A stretch of 64,000 nucleotides of DNA from Morella rubra (taxonomy: Eukaryota; Streptophyta; Magnoliopsida; Fagales; Myricaceae): the NCBI GenBank assembly GCA_003952965.2, contig CM025856.1:23069572-23133571 (forward strand). The letters are read 5' to 3'. Shown in pieces: positions 35,345 through 45,953 of this stretch. Below the pieces are notes generated by a model, which saw only the letters and a program-made list of their open reading frames with translations, was not told the DNA's origin and ran no database searches. The first letter of the stretch is position 1. Each line of letters begins with the position of its first letter. Made by a program: the position numbers and the translations under genes.

Positions 35345-36453
35345 ATTCTTATCTTCCGATCCATTATCCGACACAAATGTTTGAGGAAGTTGCATTTTGT
35401 CTAGAGAGAGAGAGCATTAAAGTCAAAGTATCCCAAGCTTTTTTGGCAAAGGAAATCTCCCTAATCTCATATGATATATCTGGCTCGCATGAATTTTGGA
35501 TAACTTGTAAAGCCATCAAATTCTTCTTGTCCAAGCATTAAAAGCACTTCATCATCTTCTTGCTTAGGAGGTTGGATTGATGATTCAATTGTCTCCCAAA
35601 GATTGAGCTATCAAATATATTTTTATTTGAAGGCTCCAAGCCATGATTATCTTTGTTGAGAACATCGCGAACAACTGCACTCAAACAACCTTTGTTTGAG
35701 CATTTGAATCATGTCGAGGGAGATTATTAAAGAGCTAGGGAAAAAAGAAAGAGAGAAAGAGAACCTGACTTTGTACTTTTAGGCACTTCACACATTTTTG
35801 CCAAATATCCCAAGCAACTTTGCTAAATATTCCTCTCAATACTATAAAATAAAGGCCGCCCACAAGAATTCTGGATCACATATAAGGCCAAACAATTCTT
35901 CTTACTCCAGGCCTTGAAGGCAGATTCATCATCTTCTTGCTTAGGAGGTTTGGTTGTTGCTTCGACTGTCCCATAAATCATGAGCCATCAAATAGGCTTT
36001 TACTTGAGCACTCCAATGCTCATAATTATCTTATCAAGAATAAACAACTGCACTCAAGGTACCTTTGTTTAAGCATATCATGAATTGGTCAATGAGACTA
36101 GAAAAAACATGACAAGATAGGCAAAGAAAAAGAGACCTGAGTTATATTTTCAATCGTTGCATATTCTGCCAATTTATACCAAGCAATTCTCGCTGAAGTA
36201 ATCTTCCTAATCTCATAAAAGGATTCAGGTCCACATGAATTCTGGATCACATGTAGAGCCATGAAATTCTTCTTACTCCGAACCCTCCTAGCAGCTTCAT
36301 CATCTTCTTCCTTAAGAGATTCAGTCGCTAAGTCAATAACATCCCAAAGATCCTGAGACATCAAATAGGTCTTCACCGAACACTCCAACTTATGTAGTTG
36401 TCTTTATGAAGAACTTCAAGAGTAGTCCCATACAAGATAGCCTTTGCTTCCAT
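35345..36453 (-). pseudogene. Three gag-like modules of copy B
   Basis: The ATG at 36453 starts module 1 (36453-36140), which has a 1-base loss near 36374 relative to copy A but otherwise reads KTYLMSQDLWDVID, ESLKEEDDEAARR, KKNFMALHVIQNSCG and EIRKITSARIAW. Module 2 (about 36070-35790) and module 3 (about 35700-35370) correspond to those of copy A but carry more small deletions. The core resembles the N-terminus of Copia Gag (DUF4219/UBN2). No zinc knuckle, protease or RT follows. The modules sit directly before ankyrin exons in the same orientation, as expected for a domesticated gag-ankyrin fusion. Confidence 0.7.
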
Positions 36454-36825
36454 TTTTAATCTATCAATATGTATAAAATGGTGTTAGGAGCATAATGGAA
36501 GACATTAGTTAAGTTATAATAGTAGTAAATTTTTAAAACTAAATGTTAACTATAAACTGACATTTAAGTTTTTGATGATTGATACGACATAGTTGAGGCA
36601 TAGAGCAGCTGAAGGTCAATTAATACATAAAAGGTCCAACATTATTTTTTATGGTTTACTTTGTTGTGGTAGAATATTATGGTCCACTTAAATTCTCTTC
36701 CCTATTTTTCTAGTAAGCACGTTCAATCAAAATATATAGTATTTTTTACATAGAACGTACTTATAATTGTAGCCAAATGGTTTTTAAAACCCTCAGTAAA
36801 AAGATATTTCTTCTTTTAAAAGTAG

Positions 36826-37215
36826 TGTGAAGTTAGTAGCGTCAAGCTTCACCACACATTGATGCAAAGCAAAAAGTTGATGCAAAAACGAAGAAGAAAT
36901 TACATAAGGGCTGGCCTGGCTTCCTCGCAAAACTGCCGCTAGAAAATCCCACCGGGAAGAGGTTCTCCGTTACCGGCCGCTGAGGAACTTGAGGACGGTA
37001 GGACAGGGGCTGTATGCATGCAGTACCAAGCCCCGCTTACTATTATTTATAACGAATTTATGGTCATGACTTCCAGCTGCACAATCAAATCAGAGTATCA
37101 AAAAAGTTCAGAGTATCAATGCATGGCGACAAAATTAAAGCCAGTCAGTGTCTTGCCAGTTGACCTGCCACTTCACGTCTATGAAAGTGGGACAAAGCAA
37201 ACTGATAAGTTTTGG
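36826..37215 (+). repeat. P-module copy 4
   Basis: Nearly collinear with copy 1, including the downstream 'ctgccacttcacgtc' and 'gcaaactgataa' tail. It lies 370-760 bp upstream of the copy B start codon. An open plus frame at 37018-37230 is chance. Confidence 0.8.
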
Positions 37216-37474
37216 AGGAGGCAAAAATGACACAATAAAAAAATTGGTACATTACTGGTGTCTGCAAACAAAATTTTTGTTATTTGAAAACTTTAATTAA
37301 AAATAATTATAAAATAATCTTTTTTATTAAATATTAATTTTTTATTATAATAAATTTAAAAATTCACTCAAGTCAAGATTGTCATCTCTACTTTTTCAAC
37401 TACCCCTAAACCAAAATTTCAGCCATTTACACAAACCACTGAACGTCAATTGGTCCGATAGAGGGGGAGTTATA

Positions 37475-37690
37475 TTCCAAGTATTCGCGGTAAAATTTTG
37501 AGAGTTAAAATTTTTAAAATTTTAAAATTTAAAAAATGTTAAAATATTTTATAAATTTGATGAAAAAATAGAAAAAGAAAAATTAAAAAATTTATAATTA
37601 AAAAAAAATTAAAAAAAAACATCATTTTAATAATTTTTTAATAGAAAAGATATTTTGAGCGAAAATTTCACCCGAACACCACCGTATACA
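37475..37690. mobile_element. MITE inserted in copy B
   Basis: About 210 bp of AT-rich sequence with inverted ends 'gtattcgcggtaaaattttg' and the complement of 'aaaatttcacccgaacac'. It is absent from the otherwise collinear copy A at 2618, which gives an empty-site control. A short 'tata' duplication may flank it. Confidence 0.65.
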
Positions 37691-38379
37691 GTCTCTTTTC
37701 AATTATTGCTTATGAATTCCCATGTGACTACTGAACGTCAGCAATTACTTCGCTATACGTACCAATGTATTCCCATGTGAATCACGAGGGTCGGATAAAG
37801 CAACAATAATAGTCCATTGGGTCATATGATCTACAACCGTTGGCTATCAGATAAGAGAAGATTCTTTTTATGTGAAGCGCAAACATGCAACGTGGAGCAT
37901 CGAAGTCCAGGAAATTCCATCTCATTATTATAAACAGAATTTAGAGTTTCTTAACTGCTAATCTGTATCATTAATCACACCATCGCGCTAAATCATTATA
38001 AAAAAAAACGCACAAAATACACAATCACGACAATCCATTAAATTCAAAATCTAAATGAAACTTCAATATACCAAAACTTTACTCACACACACGAGAATTT
38101 ATTACTCTATAATTCTTTCGTTGAGTTATAAAATTGAGAAAAGATGGATTTGCATGTCTTTGATTTCAGTTAATTTGGACGGTTTAGTTTTGTAAACATC
38201 AAATAGGAAATCACCATTTTCTTCTAAAACTCATGGCCTCCATGAATTAAAGTTTCATGTTTCATTTGTTAATTTCCAGCTGAATAATCCTATTCCACAT
38301 GTAAATTTTTGAGGTAAAGTAATTTTAAACTCTCAAATTACCGTACAAATATCAAATAGGATCTTAAACTATCAATCAT

Positions 38380-39840
38380 ATACGTTAAGCCATCCAACTT
38401 TTTCAATCAGTCAATTTGAGCCCTCTGTCGAAATTGACTAAACGAAACCAAATTGACTAAACGAAACCATAATCACATGCACCGCAAGTGACTTTTTTTA
38501 AGTTATATTTGACCAATTTGCCCGCACCATTGAACTCCCACACCCAAAGAGCACGCTCTGCAGTCATAACTGAATTCGGAAGTAGTTCAACCCATTTCTC
38601 ATCCGCCAAGAAGTCTCAACGCCTCAATGGGATAGCCACTCTGTGCGTACCCAACAATCATTACTCTCCGTGGAATAAGATTAATAGTAAAAATTAGCTC
38701 ATCAAAGACAGAACGAGCATCTCTACCTGTCCAGAAGTGTAGTCGCCAAGAAAGGATCAAGTTCAATGCCATTCTTAATCACATGGCCGTGAAGCCACTT
38801 CCAGTACTGTGTAAAGCTCGTAGATTTGTACAAGCAGTGACTAAGCTCCCCACTGTAAAATAGGACCTTAAATTACCAATCTTGACATATTAAACGCTCA
38901 AACATTTCCAATCAGTCAATTTGAGCCCTCTATTCAAATTTGTCTTCCAAATTGACGAAACCATGGACACATGCACCAGCAACTAACCCTTGTCTCATTC
39001 TATTAAACAAAGCCAACCCTTCATCTAAGCAATCATTCTGCACATACCCCACAATCATTGATGTCCACGAAACCACATTTCTATCAAGAATTTCATCGAA
39101 CACGTATCGACCCAATCTCTCTGCATTTCACATACATTTCCACAAGACTCGTCAACATGAAACTATCCCGGCTTCCTGCCTTAACAATCTGGATATGTAC
39201 CTTGCTCCCCACATCGATATCGTGCAATTCACAGCATGCCTTCAAGACGACTGAAAATACAACATGGTCATTGCCTAACGTATATCCTTATGCGTGCATA
39301 GAACCGAATAACGTCCGAATGCAAATCATTCAAAAAGTAACACCTCATCGTCACCTTCCACGAATAAAAATCCTGGTTTTCCATCCTATCAAATACCAAG
39401 CGGGCATGCCCGACCTGCGCAAACGAACCGTACAAGCTAACAAACTTAGTATCGCATAGAAGTCCACCCGTGAGGCCGTGCACGATGAGCAAGCCATGAA
39501 TTTCCTTTAGAGCATCGACGTTTCTGCAGAAACACAGAGGAGAGGAGCAGGGATTTGAAGAGATGAAATTCATAGAAGCCATGTTCTGAGCGACTTCCAG
39601 AGGTTCCAAGAGTTGTCGATGGGTCGCATAAGTGAGTCTGCCATGGAAGGCAAGGATTTTTGCGCAGAGCGAGGCGAGCACAAAAGGTGGAGATGACTAG
39701 GGTGAGGGCAAATGGTCAGATCAAACTTAAAAAAAGTCACCTGTGGTGCCATGTGAGTCACATGGTTCTGTCAATTTGAACGCAAATCTGGGAGGAGGGA
39801 TCAAAGTGACTTTACCTCCGTAATGTGTTAGCTAAAAATA
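38380..39840. mobile_element. Pack-MULE-like element carrying a PPR gene fragment
   Basis: Inverted ends of roughly 130 bp: the left (about 38390-38530) has 'gtcaatttgagccctct', 'gcaagtgacttttttt' and 'tttgcccgcacc', and the right (about 39690-39830) has the complements ('ggtgagggcaaatgg', 'aaaaaagtcacctg', 'gtcaatttgaacgc'). A further direct copy of the left end lies at 38868-38985 and splits the captured sequence. Target duplication not resolved. The cargo is a minus-strand PPR pseudogene. Confidence 0.65.
38490..39582 (-). pseudogene. PPR protein fragment (At2g03380-like)
   Basis: Minus-strand PLS-type pentatricopeptide sequence. From an ATG at 39582 it reads IHGLLIVHGLTGGLLCDTKF, VSLYGSFAQVGHARLVFDRM and FYSWKVTMRCYFLND. 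After frameshifts it continues with [42 protein letters not shown] and [13 protein letters not shown]-like copy interrupts it at 38868-38985. Beyond that come SLVTACTNLRAL, HGHVIKNGIELDPFLATTLL, RDARSVFDEL and VGYAQSGYPIEALRLL. The order and the CDTKxVSLYGSF block match the organellar RNA-processing protein At2g03380. It stops well short of the family C-terminus. Multiple frameshifts make it non-functional. Confidence 0.7.
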
Positions 39841-40169
39841 CTAGAAAGCTAATAAATTAACCGCCTTGTGCCTCCAAAATTAAGGTCGTTAACATCAGTT
39901 AAACTGATAATTTGAAACATGTTAATAGAATTTAATGAGATGACTTTGTAAGTAGAGATGATTAATCTTGTGAAACCGAACTATTTTATAATATAATTTA
40001 TAAACAAATCATGCTCTTCAATGATACCCGCCGTAAAGCTATATAATCATTGACTAGTATACAAAGTTAATGTCGGTTGTGCCCATCGTAGTTTCACACC
40101 CGCGGCGGGATGAGGGTAGCTCCGTTACATGGTTTCTAAAACTCTTTTAAGTGAAAGAATATTTCTTCT

Positions 40170-40520
40170 TTTAAAAGTAGTGAAGTTAGTAGCGTGAAGC
40201 TTCACTACACATTGATGCAAAGCAAAAAGATGATGCAAAGCAAAAAGGTGATGAAAAACGAAGAGAAATTACAAAGGGGCTGACCTGGCTTCCTCGCAAA
40301 ACTGCTGTTAGAAAATCCCACCGGCCGGGAACAGCTACTCAGTTACTGGCCGCTGAAGAACTTGAGGAAATTATAGGACAGGGGATTCAGGACCGAGCCT
40401 CGCTACTATGATCTATAACCAATTAATGGTTCTCTAAGACCTATTAGTATTTATTTAATGTTCATTAGGTACAACCTCTGGTGACTTTCCAGCTGCGCAA
40501 TCAGGGAGCATTAATACCCA
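40170..40520 (+). repeat. P-module copy 5
   Basis: Complete module with a local duplication of 'tgatgcaaagcaaaaag' (40217-40255). It shares its 3' extension with copy 2 and preserves the uninterrupted target site of hAT element 1. Confidence 0.8.
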
Positions 40521-40835
40521 CGCGGAATTGTCAGACTAGCGGCTCTCGTCTTCTCTACTAATGAATACCCATGTGAATTGTCAGGACTGGTTAGATACCG
40601 GTTACGCCCCTCGTAATCTAACACACACGCGGCAGCACGAAAATAACTCCGTGATTGCGTCAAATCTCTTCCATTTTTAAGGAAAATGGGCAGTTTAGTA
40701 TTTGAATTTTGATTACTTTTTCTAATTTACTTCACTTTTAAATTTTAAAATTTTAATCTCTGAGTTTTTTTTTTTTTACAAAAACACTCATCTGTCAATT
40801 TGTCTTTTATCTGCTTAACGAAGATTTTCGACACG

Positions 40836-42030
40836 TCAACCAATTTAACGCGCGGCATTATTTAAAATCTAAGTCACAGAAACACTTTACATAATCAAAA
40901 CGGCGGGTCGCTACGTCAATAAATTCAAAACTGTCAATTTATATTTTTACCCTGACTTGAAACGCAGCACCCAAAATTCATGTGCAGACTAAACGACATC
41001 GAAAGTGCAGGACTGGGTGGTCAGCTGTTTGTGGGTATCCTTATGGGTTTAAACTAAGAGAGGAGGATGATAATGAGAATGAGATTAATGGTGGAGGAGA
41101 AATTAGGGCTTCTGAGGAGGCTCTTGCTGATGAAAGCAAGGAACAAGGGAATGGCATTGTGAAGGAAGGGATGGAGTTCAAGACGATGAAAGAATTCACG
41201 ATGAAAGAATTCATAAATCTCGAGTGGCGGCCAAGAAGAGTGGAGGAAGGAATTTCAAGGACATTGCTGGGAGCTTTTGGGATGCCGCTTCAATGTTTAG
41301 CAAGAAATTGAGGAAATGGCAACAAAAGCAGAAGGAAAAGAAGCACTATACCAATAATGGTGTTTGTTCTAAGTTTCTTCGCGGTTTTGTTTTTTTGTTA
41401 TAGTTAGTGCCCGACTCTTTTTTCAAAAAAAAAAAAAATTGCTTCTAGTTATGTGCTGCTGGTGAGTAAGTGGGCCTTGGGCTGTTTTGGGTTTAGTGTG
41501 ATGGGGAATTGCTGGGGTAGGGGCGAACCCTCATTTTTCTAATTGGGTTTTAGTCGGGACATGATTTGAGAGATGCAATTCCCTATTTCCTCTTTCATTC
41601 ATTGAGTTGCTTAGTTATCTTTAGAGTTTAGGTTAGATTTAACAGGTACTACTCTGTTTTCTTCTGTTTGTTGTTGTTTTCTTTCTTTGAGTTTCTTGTA
41701 TGAGCATCGATCTGTGTATATTTTACTCAGCTGATGGTGCAGAGGAAGAATTTGGTCAAAGAGGAGGAGGAGAGGAGTCCCGGTGGGTCACTTCAGACGA
41801 AGAATTACTACTCGGAAACTGTGTCTTTGCAGAGGCAACGGAGGAGCTTTGATCGCTCCAATTCGCATTGGAAAGGGGAAGCCAAATTGGGTGCTGCGTT
41901 TTAAGTTAGGACAAAAATTGTAAATTGACAACTTTGGATTTATTGATGTAGAGACTCACCGTTTTGATTTGAGGTGTTCCTATGACCTAACCTTCAAATA
42001 ATGTCATATGTCAAATTAACTGACGGAAAT
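40836..42030 (+). mobile_element. Pack-MULE-like element carrying OCTOPUS/DUF740 fragments
   Basis: Inverted repeats of about 130 bp: left about 40836-40980 ('aatcaaaacggcgggtc', 'cgtcaataaattcaaaactg', 'aacgcagcacccaaa'), right about 41885-42025 with the complements ('gggtgctgcgttttaag', 'ttgacaactttggattta', 'caccgttttgatt'). The unit interrupts a segment that is contiguous in the paralog at 5836-5920. The left limit may extend to about 40680. Target duplication not visible, and about 80 bp of host sequence differs at the junction. It holds two captured exon-like fragments. Confidence 0.75.
40982..41905 (+). pseudogene. Captured OCTOPUS-like (DUF740) gene fragments
   Basis: Fragment 1 (40982-41366) reads GYPYGFKLREEDDNENEING, an acidic linker, EGMEFKTMKEF, then after a 1-2 base shift near 41226 RNFKDIAGSFWDAASMFSKK and LRKWQQKQK. 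Fragment 2 (41730-41905) reads QRKNLVKEEEERSPGG, NYYSETVS and RRSFDRSNSHWK. These are the conserved 'SFWxAASVFSKKxxKW' and 'RRRSFDRS' blocks of DUF740 proteins such as OCTOPUS, membrane-associated polarity proteins of phloem. A 15-bp tandem duplication (acgatgaaagaattc twice, about 41183-41212) breaks the first block. The intervening sequence may be intron. No complete product. Confidence 0.6.
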
Positions 42031-42149
42031 TGGTAAGTTAGACAGTGCCAACTTCGGAGTGTGAAAAAAAAAAATCCACTTTTCAAATATTTATTCATTT
42101 CACATATATTCAGAGAAATCAATCTATACTGATCACATTTTAGGCGCCA

Positions 42150-43610
42150 AATCAATCTATATCAGTGCGTATAAATGGTTTTAGACGCATAATGGAAGAC
42201 AAAAAAAAATGCCAATTATAGTAATTAATTCCTAGATCGACCTCTCTAAAGCTAGATTTAAATTATAAGCTGACATTTAATTTTTTTTAATAATATTACG
42301 ACATAATTGAGACATAGAACGTACAATTTCTTAATTAAGTCCCCAAGGGATTGAAAGGAAGTGAAGTCTCTGAAAACAACAATACATCAAAAGACACAAT
42401 GCATGGCTCAGTGTATGACAATCCCATGGAAATGTAGAGAGAGAGAGAGGACAACAGTAAATGAGATAAAACAGAAAGAACGGAGTTTTTTTTTTTTTTT
42501 TTTTTTTTTTTGTTTAGTTTACGTTGACAAAGAGTCTGGGATATAAGCATTAAGAATAAACCACTGGTGGTAGAATATTATGGTTTACTTCTATAAGGAA
42601 GCACTAAAGTGCAAACCTATTGCACAGAAGTACGACTAATGGTACGAGAAATAAAATTGTTTAATTTCTATAAAGTAGAGATCCAAGAACCGGTTCACGC
42701 ATACCCAAATTTGGTTGCAAATAGTCTACTTTCTAAGATATTCGAGAAAACCTGATCTCGAAAATTGATTCAAAGTGATTTTAAAACTCTAGTAGCTAGT
42801 GAAGTTAGTAGCGCCAAGCTTCACCACACTGATGCAAATATGCAAAAACGAAGAAACAACATACCGGCTGGCCGGCCTGGCTTCCTCGTAAAACTGCCGC
42901 GCTAGAAAATCCCACCAGGAAGAGCTTCTCAGCTACCTGCCGCTAAAGAACTTGAGGAAAATGATAGGACAGGCTGTATGCATGCAGGACCAACCCTCGC
43001 TAACTATTATTTATAACGAATTTATGGTTCTGTACGTTGCGCTCAGTCTACGAAGGAAAAATAGAGCAAATTAAAGGGAAGCGACGGTTGCCAGCAGATT
43101 GTAGTCGAGTTGATACTACTCATTACTCGCTAGTTTTAAAGTTAAGAATCTGTGAGACATAAATTGAAACCACTTTCGAATGTAAAGCTTGACTTTAAAT
43201 TTAGTGAATAAGTTTGGATTAGCCGATAGTCTTGATGGTGTTATGGTAATAGACTCGTCAATTAAACAATAGTTTAAGACTTAAATTGAACATTCTGCAG
43301 CTGAAATACTTTTACAGTCATGTTCAAAAAGGATTGTTACGTGTTCTAGCTGCTCCCTCCCCTTTTGGCCAAGCCTCTTTATGTCCATGAAATTACGGAC
43401 AAAGTAAACTATAATAATTAAAGTCATGGGTGTCTTTAATTAAAGTTGCGAGTCTTGTTAAGTAAGTCATGAAAAGAAATTCCCTTGTGAATCACAGTCG
43501 GATAAAGCAATAGACAATATATAGTAGTAGTCAGATTCAGATATGATAAATTCTTTTTGTATGAACCACGTGACAACGTACGTACGGAGGCAAGATGCTT
43601 GCCCGCTTTA
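42150..43610 (+). repeat. Third copy of the ankyrin-gene upstream segment, with P-module copy 6
   Basis: 42150-42340 matches the sequence just upstream of the gag-module start (as at 1670-1820 and 36470-36620). 42560-42600 matches 'tggtagaatattatgg'. P-module 6 is at 42795-43040. 43480-43570 matches 2700-2840 ('gtgaatcac', 'gataaagcaat'). It is interrupted by an insertion at 42335-42560 containing a GA run and a poly-T run. No gag modules or ankyrin exons remain beside it. Confidence 0.65.
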
Positions 43611-44065
43611 AAGAGAAGAAAACCTTCTTTTTAAAAAAATCCCTGCTATAATAAGATTATTATTATCTTGAATATCTGATTCTCCATTTCTCTCATCCTT
43701 TAGTGTTCTAATTTCTTCTTGAAGAACCAGATTGCGTGTGGTTATATATATTGGCTTCGACTGGTTTTATTATATATATCGTACGTACGGAGGCAAAATG
43801 CTTGCCCGCTTTAAATAGAAGAAAATTTTTTTTTTTTTAATTCTTACAGATTTTTGGAGAGGGCCATGCCAGTATGCATGCCACCTGACCCGACGAAGGC
43901 TATAATAAGATTAGAGTTTCTTAACTGCTAATCTCTATATATAATAAGATTAATTATTATTATCTTGAATATCTGATTCTCCGACGTTGCTCTCATCCTT
44001 TAGTGTTCTATAATTGATTTATAATTTCTTCTTGAAGAACCATATAGCAAGTGGTTATATATATA
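43578..44065 (+). repeat. Local tandem duplication
   Basis: 43578-43755 and 43782-44065 share, in order, 'gtacgtacggaggcaa', 'atgcttgcccgctttaaa', 'ctataataagatta', 'tatcttgaatatctgattct', 'catcctttagtgttct', 'aatttcttcttgaagaacca' and 'gtggttatatata'. The second unit carries about 100 extra bases near 43850-43930. No coding content. Confidence 0.85.
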
Positions 44066-44519
44066 GCAAAGCATATAATAAAAAAAAAAAATATAATATA
44101 TATTATGATATTATTTTGGCCCTCTCAAAGATAAACTCCTAACTCTACCACTATTGATTAGTATGATATTTCTAATTTTACAAAAACCTACCAGAAAAAC
44201 ATTAGAGCGAATTCCCTTTCAATGTAGGGGCAAATCAAGTAATTTGATATAACTTAAAGCGGGTTTGGGTAATAGTTAGAAAAATGTTTTTTTTTTCAAA
44301 ATAACTTTTTATTCCGTATATGAAGATTTTTAATATCTAATAAAATTTTATCTAATCATTAATCCCAACGAATCTCTAATCAGCCTCCATATATTTTATT
44401 CACAAATTCCTATTTCAAAAGAACCCCCGTCCTGTCCCTAAACAGAGAAGCTAGTACTCCCTTTGGCCCCAAGGGATCCAGAGAAGCCTCTGTAAACGAG
44501 AATACATGAAAGGCGGCAG

Positions 44520-44990
44520 TTGCTCAGTGTGTCAATCGCAGGAAAGAGATGCAAAAACTCAAGTGAAATTAGTAATGGAAAAAACGAAGAAATTGCAATA
44601 CTATTCGCGCACAGGAAAAAGTACAGCAAAAGAGGAAAAAATTACAATATTATTCGAGCACAGGAAAAAGTAAAGCAAAAGACGAAGAAATTGCAATATT
44701 CGCGCACGGGAAAAAGTGACGAAAAAAAGGAAGAAATTACATACGGCTGGCCTGGCTTTCTCGCAAAAACTGCCGCTTGTATGTTTGACCAGATCCTTTA
44801 TGTTTTATCTAATTATTTGACAAAAGATTAAAAAAAAAAAAAAACAAAGTCTTCAGAACCAATTTTGCCCAGCTTGGAAGCATTGCGAAGCTAAGGCCAG
44901 GAAGATTGGACAGCCGACAATTCAAACTCCCATTTCAATCACCTGTGTTTATTGTCGTGGAGAATTAAATCCAAGATCGTGTGATTAATC
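44520..44990 (+). repeat. P-module copy 7 with 48-bp tandem repeats
   Basis: 44584-44728 holds three units of about 46-50 bp around 'gaagaaattgcaatattc' and 'gcgcacaggaaaaagt'. They expand the 'cgaagaaattacata' part of the P-module, whose next block ('ggctggcctggctttctc') follows at 44745. 44800-44990 matches 19770-20220. An open frame across it is a product of the repeat. Confidence 0.65.
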
Positions 44991-45953
44991 ACCGACTGAA
45001 AAAACACGTGATGGGTTACAAAATTACAAAAAATTTATTCAATATTAATAAAAGATGACAATAATATAAAGTACACTGAGGCAAAAATAAATTAAGATTG
45101 CTTCACACTAAACATGTGACATTAAACATAAATTCTGCAATAAAATTAAGCTGCCCAGTACTTCCTTAGACCGCGCAATCAAATTAGACACACACTAACA
45201 TACTAGTCACTGCAACAATTTCAATTTTTAGCGGCGAAATTATTGTCGAAATTATTTTTGCAGCTGAAAACCCATCTTGGGACGAAATCTAAATTTCGTC
45301 ACTAGATTGTAAAGAAACAAACTTCTTTAGCAACGAAATGACAATGGATGGAAACTGCTATTCAATCCTAAAACGCTCGTTCGAACCATTTTCAATGACG
45401 ACTCATTCTATTTTGTTGCAAATAATTCACTGCCAAAAACAAGTTTTCAGAGACAATTTCTTTGCATATGATATATTCAGTTTGAACGACAAGACTCATT
45501 GGAACGCCTACTATTTTCCACAACGACATCGTCAGGTCGTCGTTGACCGAATGCATATCCGCAACAACATGGTTATCCTTTTATATATATTTTATCACAA
45601 GTGTCTCAATATCTCTTTACCCATTGATATGTTTCTCTCAATCCTCCTAATTTTTCTTTTTTAGATTTCTTGTTAAGGAAACTTTGCTAGAAAAAATGCC
45701 CTAAACATTTTGAAACTATCCGAGCCAGGGGCCTTAATGCCATGTATGACCCCATAAAAAACAATTAATGACTTTTTTAAATATTTTATATTAAATTTAA
45801 TAATTTTCAGATAATTTTAAATATTTTATATTAAAATTTATTTTAAAAGCCTAGTAATTTATATGTCCCTGAGCCCCGTTTGGTTTCAGCCGGCCCTGCC
45901 CGAGAAGCCTAAAATTACTACTTACAAAAACTAACTCCATGGACCAAACTCAC
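44991..45953. other. Spacer with a possible CACTA-like end
   Basis: At 45208 'cactgcaacaatttcaattt' begins a stretch with repeated 'gcggcgaaat' and 'acgaaat' words in both orientations, reminiscent of a CACTA end. No partner end was found. An open frame at 45338-45664 has no recognisable domain. Confidence 0.3.

Larger units (their letters stand above)
31365..36453 (-). pseudogene. Copy B: gag-module / ankyrin / PGG membrane protein gene
   Basis: A minus-strand gene in the order gag-like modules (36453-35345), ankyrin exons (35270-34497 and 34015-33280), a retrotransposon-bearing intron, and the PGG membrane exon (31958-31365). The architecture is that of ITN1/ACD6-like ankyrin proteins, which sit in plasma or endomembranes and act in defence and salt signalling, with an added Copia-Gag-like N-terminus. 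Lesions include a frameshift in module 1, at least one in the first ankyrin exon, and two in the PGG exon. No intact product can be read, so I call it a pseudogene. Related 5' fragments recur at 0.5-1.7 kb and 42.2 kb. Confidence 0.75.

Noticed and set aside
45208..45664. Complete CACTA element
   Set aside because: Only one possible end was seen, and no partner terminus or target duplication was found.
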